Shown here in pieces: positions 55,836 through 64,000 of a DNA stretch of 64,000 nucleotides. Under the pieces are notes generated by a model. The model made no database searches. It worked only from the letters and a program-made list of their open reading frames with translations, and was not told where the DNA came from. The stretch is from GCA-2746605 sp963710615 (GTDB lineage Bacteria; Bacteroidota; Ignavibacteria; Ignavibacteriales; Melioribacteraceae), in assembly GCA_963710615.1 (NCBI GenBank), contig CAVQBF010000002.1:124001-188000 (forward strand), read 5' to 3'. Position numbers and translations under genes: made by a program. The stretch's first letter is position 1; every line of letters starts with the position of its first letter.

Positions 55836-56963
55836 TTACCAATAAACTCTCTAATAATTTTATCAAGCTGTTCGAACTCAATTAAGAAGGCATCGTGTCC
55901 GTGTAGTGAATTTATTTCCGCATAGTCTGCTTTTGGAATATGATTCATTATCTCCTTTTGTTCTTCAACAGGATACAAAATATCAGAGTCAATTCCTACG
56001 CACTTTGTTTTGGCTTTAATTCCTTTTAATGCTTTAGAAATTCCTCCACGGTCTCTGCCCACATCGTGTAAATCCATTGCTCTGCTTAAATAAAGATATG
56101 TGTTTGCATCAAATCGTTTTGTAAGTTTGGTCCCTTGGTAATTGAGATAGCTTTCTATTTCAAAAATATTTTCTCTTACTATTAACTTTTTTATACGCTT
56201 CGGTCAAACTTTTCGTTAAATGAATTGTAACTTCTGTAACTAATCATTGCAATTTTTCGGGCTAAGCTAATTCCTTGGTTGCGGCTGTATTTTCGTAATT
56301 CCCATTATTCCATTCCGGATCATTTACAATTGCATTTCTTGATGCTTCGTTTAGCCCAATGGCCCATGCAGAGTGAGCTGCAGAAGTCGCAATAGGCATA
56401 ATTTTTTCAATCAAATCAGGAAACATAATTGCCCATTCTAATACCTGCATTCCCCCAAGCGAACCACCTACAGCAAATTTAATTTTGCTGATCCCCAAAA
56501 AATCAAATAATTCTTTTTGAACTCTTACCATATCACGAACATTAACTTCAGGAAAATTCATCCTAAATAATTCATTCGAATCTAAATTAATACTAGCTGG
56601 ACCAGTTGTTCCATAACAGCTGCCAAGGACATTAGGACAGATAACAAAATATTTATTTGTATCAATCGCTTTTCCTGGTCCAATTAATGGTGCCCACCAT
56701 CCTTCTTTATTTAAAAACATATGGTTGTATTGATAAAGTTGATTAGTTGATTTTGAATTCTCCAACTCATCATTTCCAACAATACCGGTAATGTGCGCAT
56801 TACCGGTTAGTGCATGATTAACCATTACTACGTTATCTTTTGAAGAAGTTAGTTTTCCAAATGATTGAAAAGCGACAGTTACTGATTCCAATGTTTTACC
56901 ACATTCAAGTCGAAAAGGATTTGATTGCGAAAACAAATTAATAAATTGAGTTTTTACTAGCAT
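55832..56963 (-). pseudogene. metX: Homoserine O-acetyltransferase, with two one-base losses near 56195 and 56265
   Basis: The intact N-terminal part (56963-56262) has the alpha/beta-hydrolase nucleophile block 'GGSLGGMQVLEWA' and 'VCPNVLGSCYGTTGP'. The C-terminal part (from 'MDLHDVGR') holds the other triad members in 'GIDSDILYP' and 'GHDAFLIE'. In the 185 bases between, two single-base losses are needed to read 'LARKIAMISYRSYNSFNEKF' and then 'ENIFEIESYLNYQG'. The enzyme acetylates homoserine for methionine synthesis. It follows metY on the same strand under the SAM riboswitch. All active-site residues survive, so a sequence error is plausible. Confidence 0.9.
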
Positions 56964-57028
56964 ACTCTCTCCAGAGCATTCAACTTCATTTGTAGATCCA
57001 ATATTATATTGTTATTCTGCAATATACA

Positions 57029-58327
57029 TTATTTCCCATTTAATGCTTGTTCAAAATCGTTAATTATGTCATCAATATGTTCTATCCCAACCGATACTCT
57101 AATCCCTTCGGGTAGAACACCAGATGACTTTTGTTCTTCTTCAGATAATTGTTGGTGAGTTGTTGATGCCGGATGAATTACTAAAGTTTTTGCGTCGCCA
57201 ACATTGGCAACAAGACTTGCTAACTTAACTTTATTTATAAATTTCTTTCCAGCTTCTAATCCTCCTTTAATTCCAAAAGAAAGCATTGAGCCAAAATAAC
57301 CAGAACGTAAATATTTTTTTGCATTTTTATTAGATGGATAATCTTTTAGTCCAGGATACCAAACCCAATCAACTTCCGGATGATTATTCAACCAATTTGC
57401 GAGAGTTAAGGCATTACTATTATGTCTTTCAACACGCAAAGATAATGTCTCAATGCCTTGTAAAAATAAAAATGAATTAAAGGGACTAACACATGGCCCA
57501 TAATCTCTCAGTCCTTCAACACGAGCTCTGATAATAAATGCAATATTTCCAAATTGTGACCCTTTGCCAAAAACTTCATTGAAGTTTAATCCATGATATC
57601 CGGCTGATGGTTTGGTGAATAACGGAAATTTACCGCTTCCCCAATCAAAATTGCCAGAATCTACAATTACTCCGCCAATTGAAGTCCCGTGGCCCCCAAT
57701 CCATTTTGTTGCCGATTGAACAACTATATCTGCGCCAAAGTCAATCGGTCTAACTAAATACCCTGCAGCACCAAAAGTATTATCAACAATAAGTGGAATT
57801 CCGTTTCTGTGAGCTACATCTGCTATTGCTTCAAAATCAGGAATGTTCAATCTGGGATTTCCAATTGATTCGATATAAATTGCTTTAGTTTTTTCGTCAA
57901 TTAGTTTTTCAAATTCTTCAGGTTCATCACCTGCAACAAATCGTACATTGATTCCAACTCGTGGTAGAGTAACTTTGAAAAGATTATAAGTTCCCCCATA
58001 AAGAAAACTTGTTGATACAATATTATCACCAGCTTCTGCTAAGTTTGTAATGGCAAGATGCTCTGCTGCTTGTCCAGATGCTGTTGCCAGAGCGGCAACA
58101 CCACCTTCTAGAGCGGCAATTCTTTTTTCAAATACATCTGTTGTTGGATTCATAATCCTTGTATAAATATTCCCAAATTGTTTTAGTCCAAATAAATCAG
58201 CAGCGTGTTCAGTATCATTAAAATTGTATGAAGACGTTTGATAAATAGGAACCGCTCTGGAATTGGTTGTTGGATCCGGTTCTTGTCCTGCATGCAATTG
58301 TAATGTTTCAAATTTATATGTATTCAT
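57029..58327 (-). CDS. metY: O-acetylhomoserine sulfhydrylase
   Basis: A 432-residue PLP enzyme that makes homocysteine from O-acetylhomoserine and sulfide. It starts 'TYKFETLQLHAGQEPD', the PLP lysine is in 'QSATKWIGGHGTSIGG', and 'GIRVSVGIEHIDDIIND' closes the protein, all typical of the MetY branch of the Cys/Met metabolism family. The 5' leader contains a SAM-I riboswitch and terminator. metX follows 66 bases downstream, giving the direct sulfhydrylation route to methionine. Confidence 0.95.
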   Translation of the reverse strand: MNTYKFETLQLHAGQEPDPTTNSRAVPIYQTSSYNFNDTEHAADLFGLKQFGNIYTRIMNPTTDVFEKRIAALEGGVAALATASGQAAEHLAITNLAEAGDNIVSTSFLYGGTYNLFKVTLPRVGINVRFVAGDEPEEFEKLIDEKTKAIYIESIGNPRLNIPDFEAIADVAHRNGIPLIVDNTFGAAGYLVRPIDFGADIVVQSATKWIGGHGTSIGGVIVDSGNFDWGSGKFPLFTKPSAGYHGLNFNEVFGKGSQFGNIAFIIRARVEGLRDYGPCVSPFNSFLFLQGIETLSLRVERHNSNALTLANWLNNHPEVDWVWYPGLKDYPSNKNAKKYLRSGYFGSMLSFGIKGGLEAGKKFINKVKLASLVANVGDAKTLVIHPASTTHQQLSEEEQKSSGVLPEGIRVSVGIEHIDDIINDFEQALNGK

Positions 58328-58404
58328 TTTGTAACTCCTTTTTTCGTAATTAATAATATAGTGTGTATTTTTTTCTTTTTCTTTATGACTTTTGATTTAA
58401 AACC

Positions 58405-58440
58405 AAAAAACCTCCTGAGGAAAGATTCCAAAGGAGGTTT
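58405..58440 (-). terminator. Riboswitch-controlled terminator before metY
   Basis: On the minus strand AAACCTCCT pairs with AGGAGG plus flanking T residues and ends in a T-run. It lies between the SAM aptamer and the metY start, as expected for a transcriptional off-switch. Confidence 0.85.
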
Positions 58441-58455
58441 AAGTTTATTCCAATA

Positions 58456-58554
58456 TTATCTTTCCCTAATAAAATAGGGCAGGATTTGGCACCTTTCAAA
58501 TATGACGGTTGCCAAGGCTTCACAGGGCCTGATCCCTCTGCCTTTCTTGATAAT
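58456..58554 (-). promoter_or_regulatory. SAM-I riboswitch (S box)
   Basis: Minus-strand aptamer with the conserved blocks TTATCAAGAAAGGCAGAGGG, then CCTGTGAAGCC, GGCAACC, AAGGTGCCAAATCC and closing GAAAGATAA. SAM binding should favour the downstream terminator and shut off metY and metX. Confidence 0.96.
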
Positions 58555-58630
58555 TCAAAAATCTAAAAGAACAGTAAAACTTTATTGAGAGCGAAAATAT
58601 AAAAAAGTTTTAATCAACGCAAGTTATATT

Positions 58631-59926
58631 TTACTTTTGTAAAATTTCTTTGAATTCATAATAATTATTACTGATTTTTATTGTGCTGCCTTTTTTGTCT
58701 AAGGAAATAGATAGTCTTTCTGGAATTTCTGGTTCAAAATTTAAATGTTTTTCATAGACATCTAAAAATTTAGCTGGATGTGCAGTTTCTAAAACAACAC
58801 CAATGCAATCTGGCTCAACTTCGCTTTGATAATCCTCGAGTGCTAGAGAGCCAACAGCACCATGAGGATCAATAATATAATTGTACTGTTCTTTTAATTC
58901 AGAAATCTTAATTAAAGTTTTTTTATCAGAATAACTCCTGGAATAAATCACATCTGATATTATAGAATGATTGTCTTCATATAGGTCTATAATTCGGTCA
59001 ATGTTACTTGGAGCCCCAACATCCATTGCATTTGATATTGTTATCTTAGATGAACGTGGTTCATATTTGCTGCTATTTATATATTTTGTGAATACATCAT
59101 TTGAATTTGTCGCTGCAATAAATTTGTTAATAGGTAAACCCATTTTTTTAGCAAAAAGTCCAGCAGTTAAATTCCCAAGATTGCCACTAGGGACTGAGTA
59201 AACTACTTTTTTTTCGTATTCAAGCTGTTTAAAACTTTCAAAGTAATAGAATGTTTGAGGAATTAGTCGTCCGATGTTGATAGAATTGGCCGAGCTTAAA
59301 TTTAACTTACTATTTAATTCTTCATCAACAAATGCAGTCTTTACTAAACTTTGGCAATCATCAAAAGTACCTTCAATTTCAACAGCAGTTATGTTATTAC
59401 CTAGCGTTGTAATTTGTTTTTCTTGAATCTTACTAATTTTACCACTTGGAAAAAGCACAATAACATTAATCCCATTTACATTTAGAAACCCATTTGCAAC
59501 TGCACTACCGGTATCACCGGAAGTAGCCACTAATATCGTCATTTCACGGTTAGAATCTTTCAAAAAATATTCCATTGTTCGTGCCATAAATCTAGCCCCA
59601 AAGTCTTTAAAGGCTAAAGTAGGACCATGGAATAATTCTAAAATATTTAACTGATTGGAAAGGTTTTTTACAGGAGCCTGAAATGAAATGGATGCACCAA
59701 TAATATCTATTAAATCATTAACTGGAATTTCGTTTTCAATAAAATATTTGGAAACTTCAATTGCAATTTCTTGAAAAGATAATTTTTCAAGATTATCAAG
59801 AATCCCATTCGATAAAAGAGGAATTCTTTCTGGCATGAATAATCCTTTGTCATTTGCCAGACCTCTTAAAATGGCTTCTCTAAATGTCACTTTATTATTT
59901 TTGTTATTAGTACTGTAATATTTCAA
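58631..59926 (-). CDS. thrC: Threonine synthase
   Basis: A 431-residue PLP enzyme that converts O-phosphohomoserine to threonine. It begins 'MKYYSTNNKNNKVTFREAIL', the PLP lysine is in 'LAFKDFGARFMA', and the phosphate-binding loop is 'VATSGDTGSAVANGF'. Other regions are 'VPSGNLGNLTAGLFAKKMG' and 'DPHGAVGSLAL'. It is 52 bases downstream of thrB and ends the threonine operon. A weak hairpin lies between it and the SAM riboswitch. Confidence 0.96.
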   Translation of the reverse strand: MKYYSTNNKNNKVTFREAILRGLANDKGLFMPERIPLLSNGILDNLEKLSFQEIAIEVSKYFIENEIPVNDLIDIIGASISFQAPVKNLSNQLNILELFHGPTLAFKDFGARFMARTMEYFLKDSNREMTILVATSGDTGSAVANGFLNVNGINVIVLFPSGKISKIQEKQITTLGNNITAVEIEGTFDDCQSLVKTAFVDEELNSKLNLSSANSINIGRLIPQTFYYFESFKQLEYEKKVVYSVPSGNLGNLTAGLFAKKMGLPINKFIAATNSNDVFTKYINSSKYEPRSSKITISNAMDVGAPSNIDRIIDLYEDNHSIISDVIYSRSYSDKKTLIKISELKEQYNYIIDPHGAVGSLALEDYQSEVEPDCIGVVLETAHPAKFLDVYEKHLNFEPEIPERLSISLDKKGSTIKISNNYYEFKEILQK

Positions 59927-59978
59927 TTATTTATGCTTGGTTTTTATTTTATTATTGAAATTATAAAAATTCAAAATT

Positions 59979-60911
59979 TTATATTATAATTCTTGGTCCT
60001 TGTGAATTTATCTTTGAGATATAAAACGTAGATTTTATTCCTTTTCGATTGGTAATTATTTTCATAGCTTTTGCAATTTTCTGTGCTTTAACCTTTGATT
60101 TTGAAAATGCAAATATCGATGGACCAGAACCTGAGATTGAACAACCATAAGCCCCTTCATTTAAGGCAGCATTTTTTATATCATAAAAATGAGGAATAAG
60201 AGTAGCCCTCGCCGGTTCTGAAATTTCGTCCTCAATTGATCTCGCAATTTTATCAAAATCGCTTTCATATAACCCGGAAACAAGTGTCCCTATGTTTCCA
60301 AAATGTTTGCGAGCTTTTTTTAATGGAATTTGTTTATTAATTAATTTGCGTGCCTTTTTCGTTTCTATCACAATGTGCGGAAATAAAACTGAACAGTATA
60401 AGTTCTTTGGTACAGGCAATTTTATTAAATCAATTGGATTGTAATTTCTAATTAGTATAAATCCTCCGAATAATGATGGAGCAACATTATCAGCATGAAT
60501 AGCACCACTTGCTATTGATTCTCCTTTGATTGCAAAATCTAAAATATCATTATCTGAAAAATAATTATTAAGTAATTTATTCATTCCATATACTGCTGCA
60601 ACAGAGCTAGCTGCGCTTGAACCAAGCCCACTGCCAATTGGCATTTTCTTCTTGATCACAATATTAACGCCAATAGTTTTATCTCTATAATTCTTTAACA
60701 TTTCCAAAATACCAACTGAAGCTGTATTTTTTTTAATGTCATAAGGCAAAACTCCGCCATCTCCTGTTATTTTTTTAATTTTTACAAGGCCATCATTCCT
60801 TAAACTAAGATCAACTATATCTCCTGGTTCATGTATTGCAAAACCGATAGTATCAAAACCACAGCCAACATTAGAGATTGTAGCTGGAGCAAAAACTTTT
60901 ATTCTATTCAT
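59979..60911 (-). CDS. thrB: Homoserine kinase
   Basis: A 310-residue GHMP-family kinase that phosphorylates homoserine. The N-terminus 'VFAPATISNVGCGFDTIGFA' and the ATP-binding loop 'PIGSGLGSSAASSVAAVYG' are characteristic, as is 'GCSISGSGPSIFAF' in the third motif. It overlaps the end of asd by eight bases, so the two are translated together. It competes with the methionine branch for homoserine. Confidence 0.96.
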   Translation of the reverse strand: MNRIKVFAPATISNVGCGFDTIGFAIHEPGDIVDLSLRNDGLVKIKKITGDGGVLPYDIKKNTASVGILEMLKNYRDKTIGVNIVIKKKMPIGSGLGSSAASSVAAVYGMNKLLNNYFSDNDILDFAIKGESIASGAIHADNVAPSLFGGFILIRNYNPIDLIKLPVPKNLYCSVLFPHIVIETKKARKLINKQIPLKKARKHFGNIGTLVSGLYESDFDKIARSIEDEISEPARATLIPHFYDIKNAALNEGAYGCSISGSGPSIFAFSKSKVKAQKIAKAMKIITNRKGIKSTFYISKINSQGPRIII

Positions 60912-61950
60912 TTATTATTCCATTAAGATAACCTTGTGCTTTCATTAACTCAGCAGCAAGTAAGGTCCCACCTGCAGCCCCTCTAACTGTATTATGTGAA
61001 AGTACAACGAATTTAAAGTCGAATATTTCACATTCGCGCAATCGCCCAACAGAAACTGCCATTCCGTTTTCTAAATTTCTATTTAATCTTGGTTGTGGTA
61101 AATGATCTTCTTCAAAATAGTAAATCGGATTTCTTGGGGCAGAAGGCAAGCCCAATTTCTGTGGAACTGAAGTGAAGTTTTTCCAAACCTTTATGATATC
61201 TCCTTTTTTGGGTTTGTTTACAAAATTAATTTGAATGTTTTCTAAATGTCCATCTATTACAGCAACCCTATTACACTGCGCACTTATATTTATTTTGGCA
61301 AGTTCAATCATATTATTAGTGTATTTTCCCAAAATCTTTAGCGGTTCGGTTTTCATTTTTTCTTCTTCCCCACTGATGTATGGTATTACATTATCATAAA
61401 TATCCATACTTGGAACTCCTGGATATCCTCCTCCAGAAACCGCCTGCATTGTCACAACATTAACAGATTCAATTCCAAAAGCATCATGCAGAGGTTTTAG
61501 TGCTAACGTTAGCCCAATTGTTGAACAATTTGGATTTGTTACAATAGCACCTCTTTTATTTTTAATTATTTCTAGATGTTCAGGATTAACTTCTGGAATT
61601 AGCAATGGAACGTCAGAATCAAATCTGTGATTTTTAGAATTAGAAATTACAAAGTAACCGCTATTTGCAAACTCAGTTTCAATTTCTCCAGCGACAGATG
61701 AATCTAAAGCACTAAAAACTAATTTTGATTCTAAATTTGGTCGACACGCTAAAACTTCTTTATTTGCAATATCTGTTTTGAGGATACTGGACATGACCCA
61801 TTTGGTTGCATTTTTATATTTTTTACCGACGGATCTTTCAGATGCACAAACTTCGGTCAGCTCAAACCAGGGATGATCTGCTAAAAGTTCAATAAATTTT
61901 TGTCCAACACTTCCTGTAGCACCTAGGATTGCGACTGGTATTTTTTTCAT
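60904..61950 (-). CDS. asd: Aspartate-semialdehyde dehydrogenase
   Basis: A 348-residue enzyme that reduces aspartyl phosphate to the semialdehyde. It has the NADP loop 'GATGSVGQKFIELL', the active-site Cys in 'TNPNCSTIGL', and 'QAVSGGGYPGVPSMD', the form found in archaeal and fungal-type enzymes. The late 'VIDGHLENI' holds the catalytic His. It starts two bases after thrA and overlaps thrB. Having asd inside thrABC gives a continuous aspartate-to-threonine operon. Confidence 0.96.
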   Translation of the reverse strand: MKKIPVAILGATGSVGQKFIELLADHPWFELTEVCASERSVGKKYKNATKWVMSSILKTDIANKEVLACRPNLESKLVFSALDSSVAGEIETEFANSGYFVISNSKNHRFDSDVPLLIPEVNPEHLEIIKNKRGAIVTNPNCSTIGLTLALKPLHDAFGIESVNVVTMQAVSGGGYPGVPSMDIYDNVIPYISGEEEKMKTEPLKILGKYTNNMIELAKINISAQCNRVAVIDGHLENIQINFVNKPKKGDIIKVWKNFTSVPQKLGLPSAPRNPIYYFEEDHLPQPRLNRNLENGMAVSVGRLRECEIFDFKFVVLSHNTVRGAAGGTLLAAELMKAQGYLNGIINE

Positions 61951-61952
61951 AC

Positions 61953-64000
61953 TTAGCCTAAATAATTTGTAATTCTTAAAATATCTGCGAAAATTCCCGA
62001 TGCCGTAAATTCAGCACCTGCTCCTCTTCCTCTTATTATTAAAGGTTGAGTTGAATAGTTATGAGAAGTTATTGCTACAACATTATCGTTTCCATTTAAA
62101 TTATAAAATGGATGCCACTGGTTTACCTCAATAAGTTTAACTGTGGCTTTACAGTTTTCATATTTAGCTACATATCTTAAAGCAGATTTGTTTCTTTCTG
62201 CCGCTACTTTTCTTTCATCAAAAATTTTGTCCGCGCCTTTTAGAATATTGAAAAAACTTTTGATTGATTTAACTTTTCTTGCTTGTACTGGGACTAAATT
62301 ATCGACTTCAATCTCTTCCAGCTCAAAATCAATTCCTATTTCTCTGATTAAAATTAAAAGTTTGCGGGCAACATCTAATCCATTTAAGTCATCTCTTGGA
62401 TCAGGTTCCGTATATCCGTTTTCCTTTGCACTTTTGACAATATCTGAAAATTTAGTTTGTCCTTTAAATGAGTTAAATAAATAACTAAGTGTACCTGAAA
62501 GTATTCCCTCTATCTTGACTATTTTTTCACCACTGGCTATCAGATCTTTAATTGTAGATATTATTGGTAAACCTGCTCCAACATTTGTACTATAAAGGAA
62601 TTTGACATTTTTCTTTTGTGTTATTTTTCGCAAATTTTTATAAAATGCTAAATCTTTTGTGTTTGCAATTTTGTTAGGAGTTGTAATTGAGATATTTGAA
62701 TCTAAAATATCATAATAAAATGGTATTGCTGTTTCATTAGCGGTGCAATCAACAAATATTGAGTTTGCCAAATTTAATCGTTTCATTTCAGCAATGTATT
62801 TTTTCATATCAGAATTTTGCTTTGATTTTACCAAAACTTCATACCAGCTCCCAAACTCAATGCCATTTAAATCAAAATACATTTTCTTACTGTTTGCAAC
62901 CCCAATAACTCTGATCTCTATGCCCCTTTCATTTTTAAGAAAATTCTTTTTATCATCAATATATTTTAGTAATGCTTTCCCGACTAAACCAGTTCCGACA
63001 AGAAATATATTATATACTTTTCTCTCAGCAAGGAAAAGTGCATCATGCAATACGTTTAGCGCCTTCGATAGATCATCGTTCTTGATCACAAAAGAAATAT
63101 TAAGCTCCGAAGAGCCTTGAGCTATTGCAATGATGTTAACACCATTTTTCCCAAGTGCATCAAACACTTTGCCTGAGATTCCTGGCGTATGCCTCATATC
63201 TTCACCAACCACTGCAACTATAGAAAGATTTTTCTCGGCATTAATCTCACGTACTTGTTTGTCAAAAATTTCTAAACGCAACTCTTTTTCTATTACTTTT
63301 TTTGCTCTAATTCCATCTTGGGGAGGAACTGCTATACAAATACTTAGTCCTGAAGAACCTTGTGTTAAGAGCAGGGATTTAATTTTTTCTTCGGCCAAGG
63401 CATCAAAAATTCTTGATGTAATTCCTTCGTTGCCGAATAAACCGCTGCCGCTGATTCTTAATAAAGTAATATTATCTACTGATGAAATACCTTTTGCGCT
63501 GAATTGAATTTTGGGCTGCTTTTCTAAAATTATTGTTCCTTTAAAACTAGGGTTGAAAGTATTACGGATTCTAATTTTAATATTGCTATCAAATGCTGGT
63601 TGCATTGTAGGTGGATAAATTACCTTCGCTCCAAAGTAGGACATTTCCATTGCTTCTTGATATGTAACAGCTCTAAGCGGAATTGCCTCTTTCACTTTTC
63701 TTGGGTCAGCTGTTAAAATACCATCAACATCGGTCCAAATTTCAATTTCTTCTACTTTTAAAGCAGCGCCAATAATTGATGCAGTAAAATCTGATCCGCC
63801 TCTACCAAGGGTTGTAATTTCACCATCATCGTTTGAAGCAATGAAACCAGTAATAATTTGTATCTGCGAATTAGTTTTAAAATGGTTTTTAATATTTTTA
63901 TTTGTTAAATCATAGTTAATGTGAGCATTTCCAAAACTACTGTCAGTTTTAATAATTTTCGCAGCATTAACATATTTACATTCTATTTCCCTGCTTTTTA
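61953..64000 (-). CDS. thrA: Bifunctional aspartokinase / homoserine dehydrogenase (5' end outside window)
   Basis: The frame is open from its stop at 61953 to the window edge (64000), so the N-terminal part of the kinase is missing. The visible part has the kinase region 'LGRGGSDFTASIIGAAL' and 'TDVDGILTADPRKV', two ACT regulatory domains ('NITLLRISGSGLFGNEGI', 'SIVAVVGEDM'), and a homoserine dehydrogenase with 'FLVGTGLVGKALL', 'TPNKIANT', 'GILSGTLSYLF' and 'PDPRDDLNGLDVARK'. ThrA makes both the first and third steps of the pathway and is normally inhibited by threonine. It leads the operon thrA-asd-thrB-thrC. Confidence 0.96.
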   Translation of the reverse strand, partial: KSREIECKYVNAAKIIKTDSSFGNAHINYDLTNKNIKNHFKTNSQIQIITGFIASNDDGEITTLGRGGSDFTASIIGAALKVEEIEIWTDVDGILTADPRKVKEAIPLRAVTYQEAMEMSYFGAKVIYPPTMQPAFDSNIKIRIRNTFNPSFKGTIILEKQPKIQFSAKGISSVDNITLLRISGSGLFGNEGITSRIFDALAEEKIKSLLLTQGSSGLSICIAVPPQDGIRAKKVIEKELRLEIFDKQVREINAEKNLSIVAVVGEDMRHTPGISGKVFDALGKNGVNIIAIAQGSSELNISFVIKNDDLSKALNVLHDALFLAERKVYNIFLVGTGLVGKALLKYIDDKKNFLKNERGIEIRVIGVANSKKMYFDLNGIEFGSWYEVLVKSKQNSDMKKYIAEMKRLNLANSIFVDCTANETAIPFYYDILDSNISITTPNKIANTKDLAFYKNLRKITQKKNVKFLYSTNVGAGLPIISTIKDLIASGEKIVKIEGILSGTLSYLFNSFKGQTKFSDIVKSAKENGYTEPDPRDDLNGLDVARKLLILIREIGIDFELEEIEVDNLVPVQARKVKSIKSFFNILKGADKIFDERKVAAERNKSALRYVAKYENCKATVKLIEVNQWHPFYNLNGNDNVVAITSHNYSTQPLIIRGRGAGAEFTASGIFADILRITNYLG

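Noticed and set aside
58480..58500. TGGCAC as a sigma-54 site
   Set aside because: It is the conserved AAGGTGCCAAATCC block of the SAM-I aptamer read on the other strand.
1..64000. CRISPR arrays, insertion sequences, prophage or integrated elements
   Set aside because: No regularly spaced repeats, transposase, integrase or attachment duplication was seen, including beside tRNA-Ser.

Overview
The window is AT-rich bacterial DNA that looks like a member of the Ignavibacteria (Bacteroidota/Chlorobi group). The main reason is that three secreted proteins end in a type IX secretion (T9SS) sorting domain with the 'QNYPNPFNP' signature typical of that lineage. Supporting signs are outer-membrane barrel proteins, a Bacteroidota-style omega subunit, a bacillithiol gene and frequent TTG starts. 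No CRISPR array, insertion sequence or prophage was seen.

Layout. 1-12.3 kb: envelope and secreted proteins (SGNH hydrolase, T9SS-exported GH13 glycosidase and AGE-type epimerase, transglutaminase, zinc amidase lipoprotein). 12.4-18.5 kb: DUF5989 microprotein, tRNA-Ser, cold-shock protein, anti-sigma-type kinase, Sel1 protein and two sensor kinases. 18.5-25.8 kb: a self-contained sigma-54 two-component module. A sensor kinase and an NtrC-type regulator lie at the end of an operon that begins with two small Asp/Gly/Lys-rich secreted proteins and a barrel protein. Sigma-54 -24/-12 promoters precede this operon, a divergent DUF2202 gene and a third small secreted-protein gene. A matching inverted repeat CGAC-N6-GTCG lies upstream of all three promoters. 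26-29.7 kb: cobalamin riboswitch, BtuB-like receptor and a T9SS-exported beta-propeller resembling BtuG. 30-33.6 kb: cytochrome c maturation ccmC-D-E-F, with a cysteine-type CcmE. 33.8-36.4 kb: orphan sigma-54 activator, MarC protein and a receiver-like protein. 36.5-41 kb: lysine 2,3-aminomutase, sodium symporter, beta-lysine acetyltransferase and an outer-membrane barrel, all disrupted by single-base +1 shifts. 41-50 kb: membrane protein, YkuD-like protein lacking catalytic residues, Omp85 protein, yicC, gmk, rpoZ, type-4 uracil glycosylase, dnaB and a DUF1460 protein. 50-55.8 kb: nfo, anmK, gatB, bshB1, a beta-hydroxyacid dehydrogenase and DUF302. 55.8-64 kb: thrA-asd-thrB-thrC followed by a SAM-I riboswitch with metY and metX, i.e. 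the aspartate to threonine/methionine branch.

How the parts work together. The sigma-54 module looks autoregulated: the sensor and regulator are encoded in the operon they probably activate. The B12 block couples cobalamin sensing to a receptor and a surface binder. The threonine/methionine block makes homoserine and threonine, then diverts homoserine to methionine under SAM control. At least nine genes carry frame disruptions. In the 36.8-40.9 kb stretch every one is a +1 insertion with otherwise perfectly conserved protein on both sides, which fits uncorrected long-read errors better than gene decay. That cannot be settled from the sequence alone.
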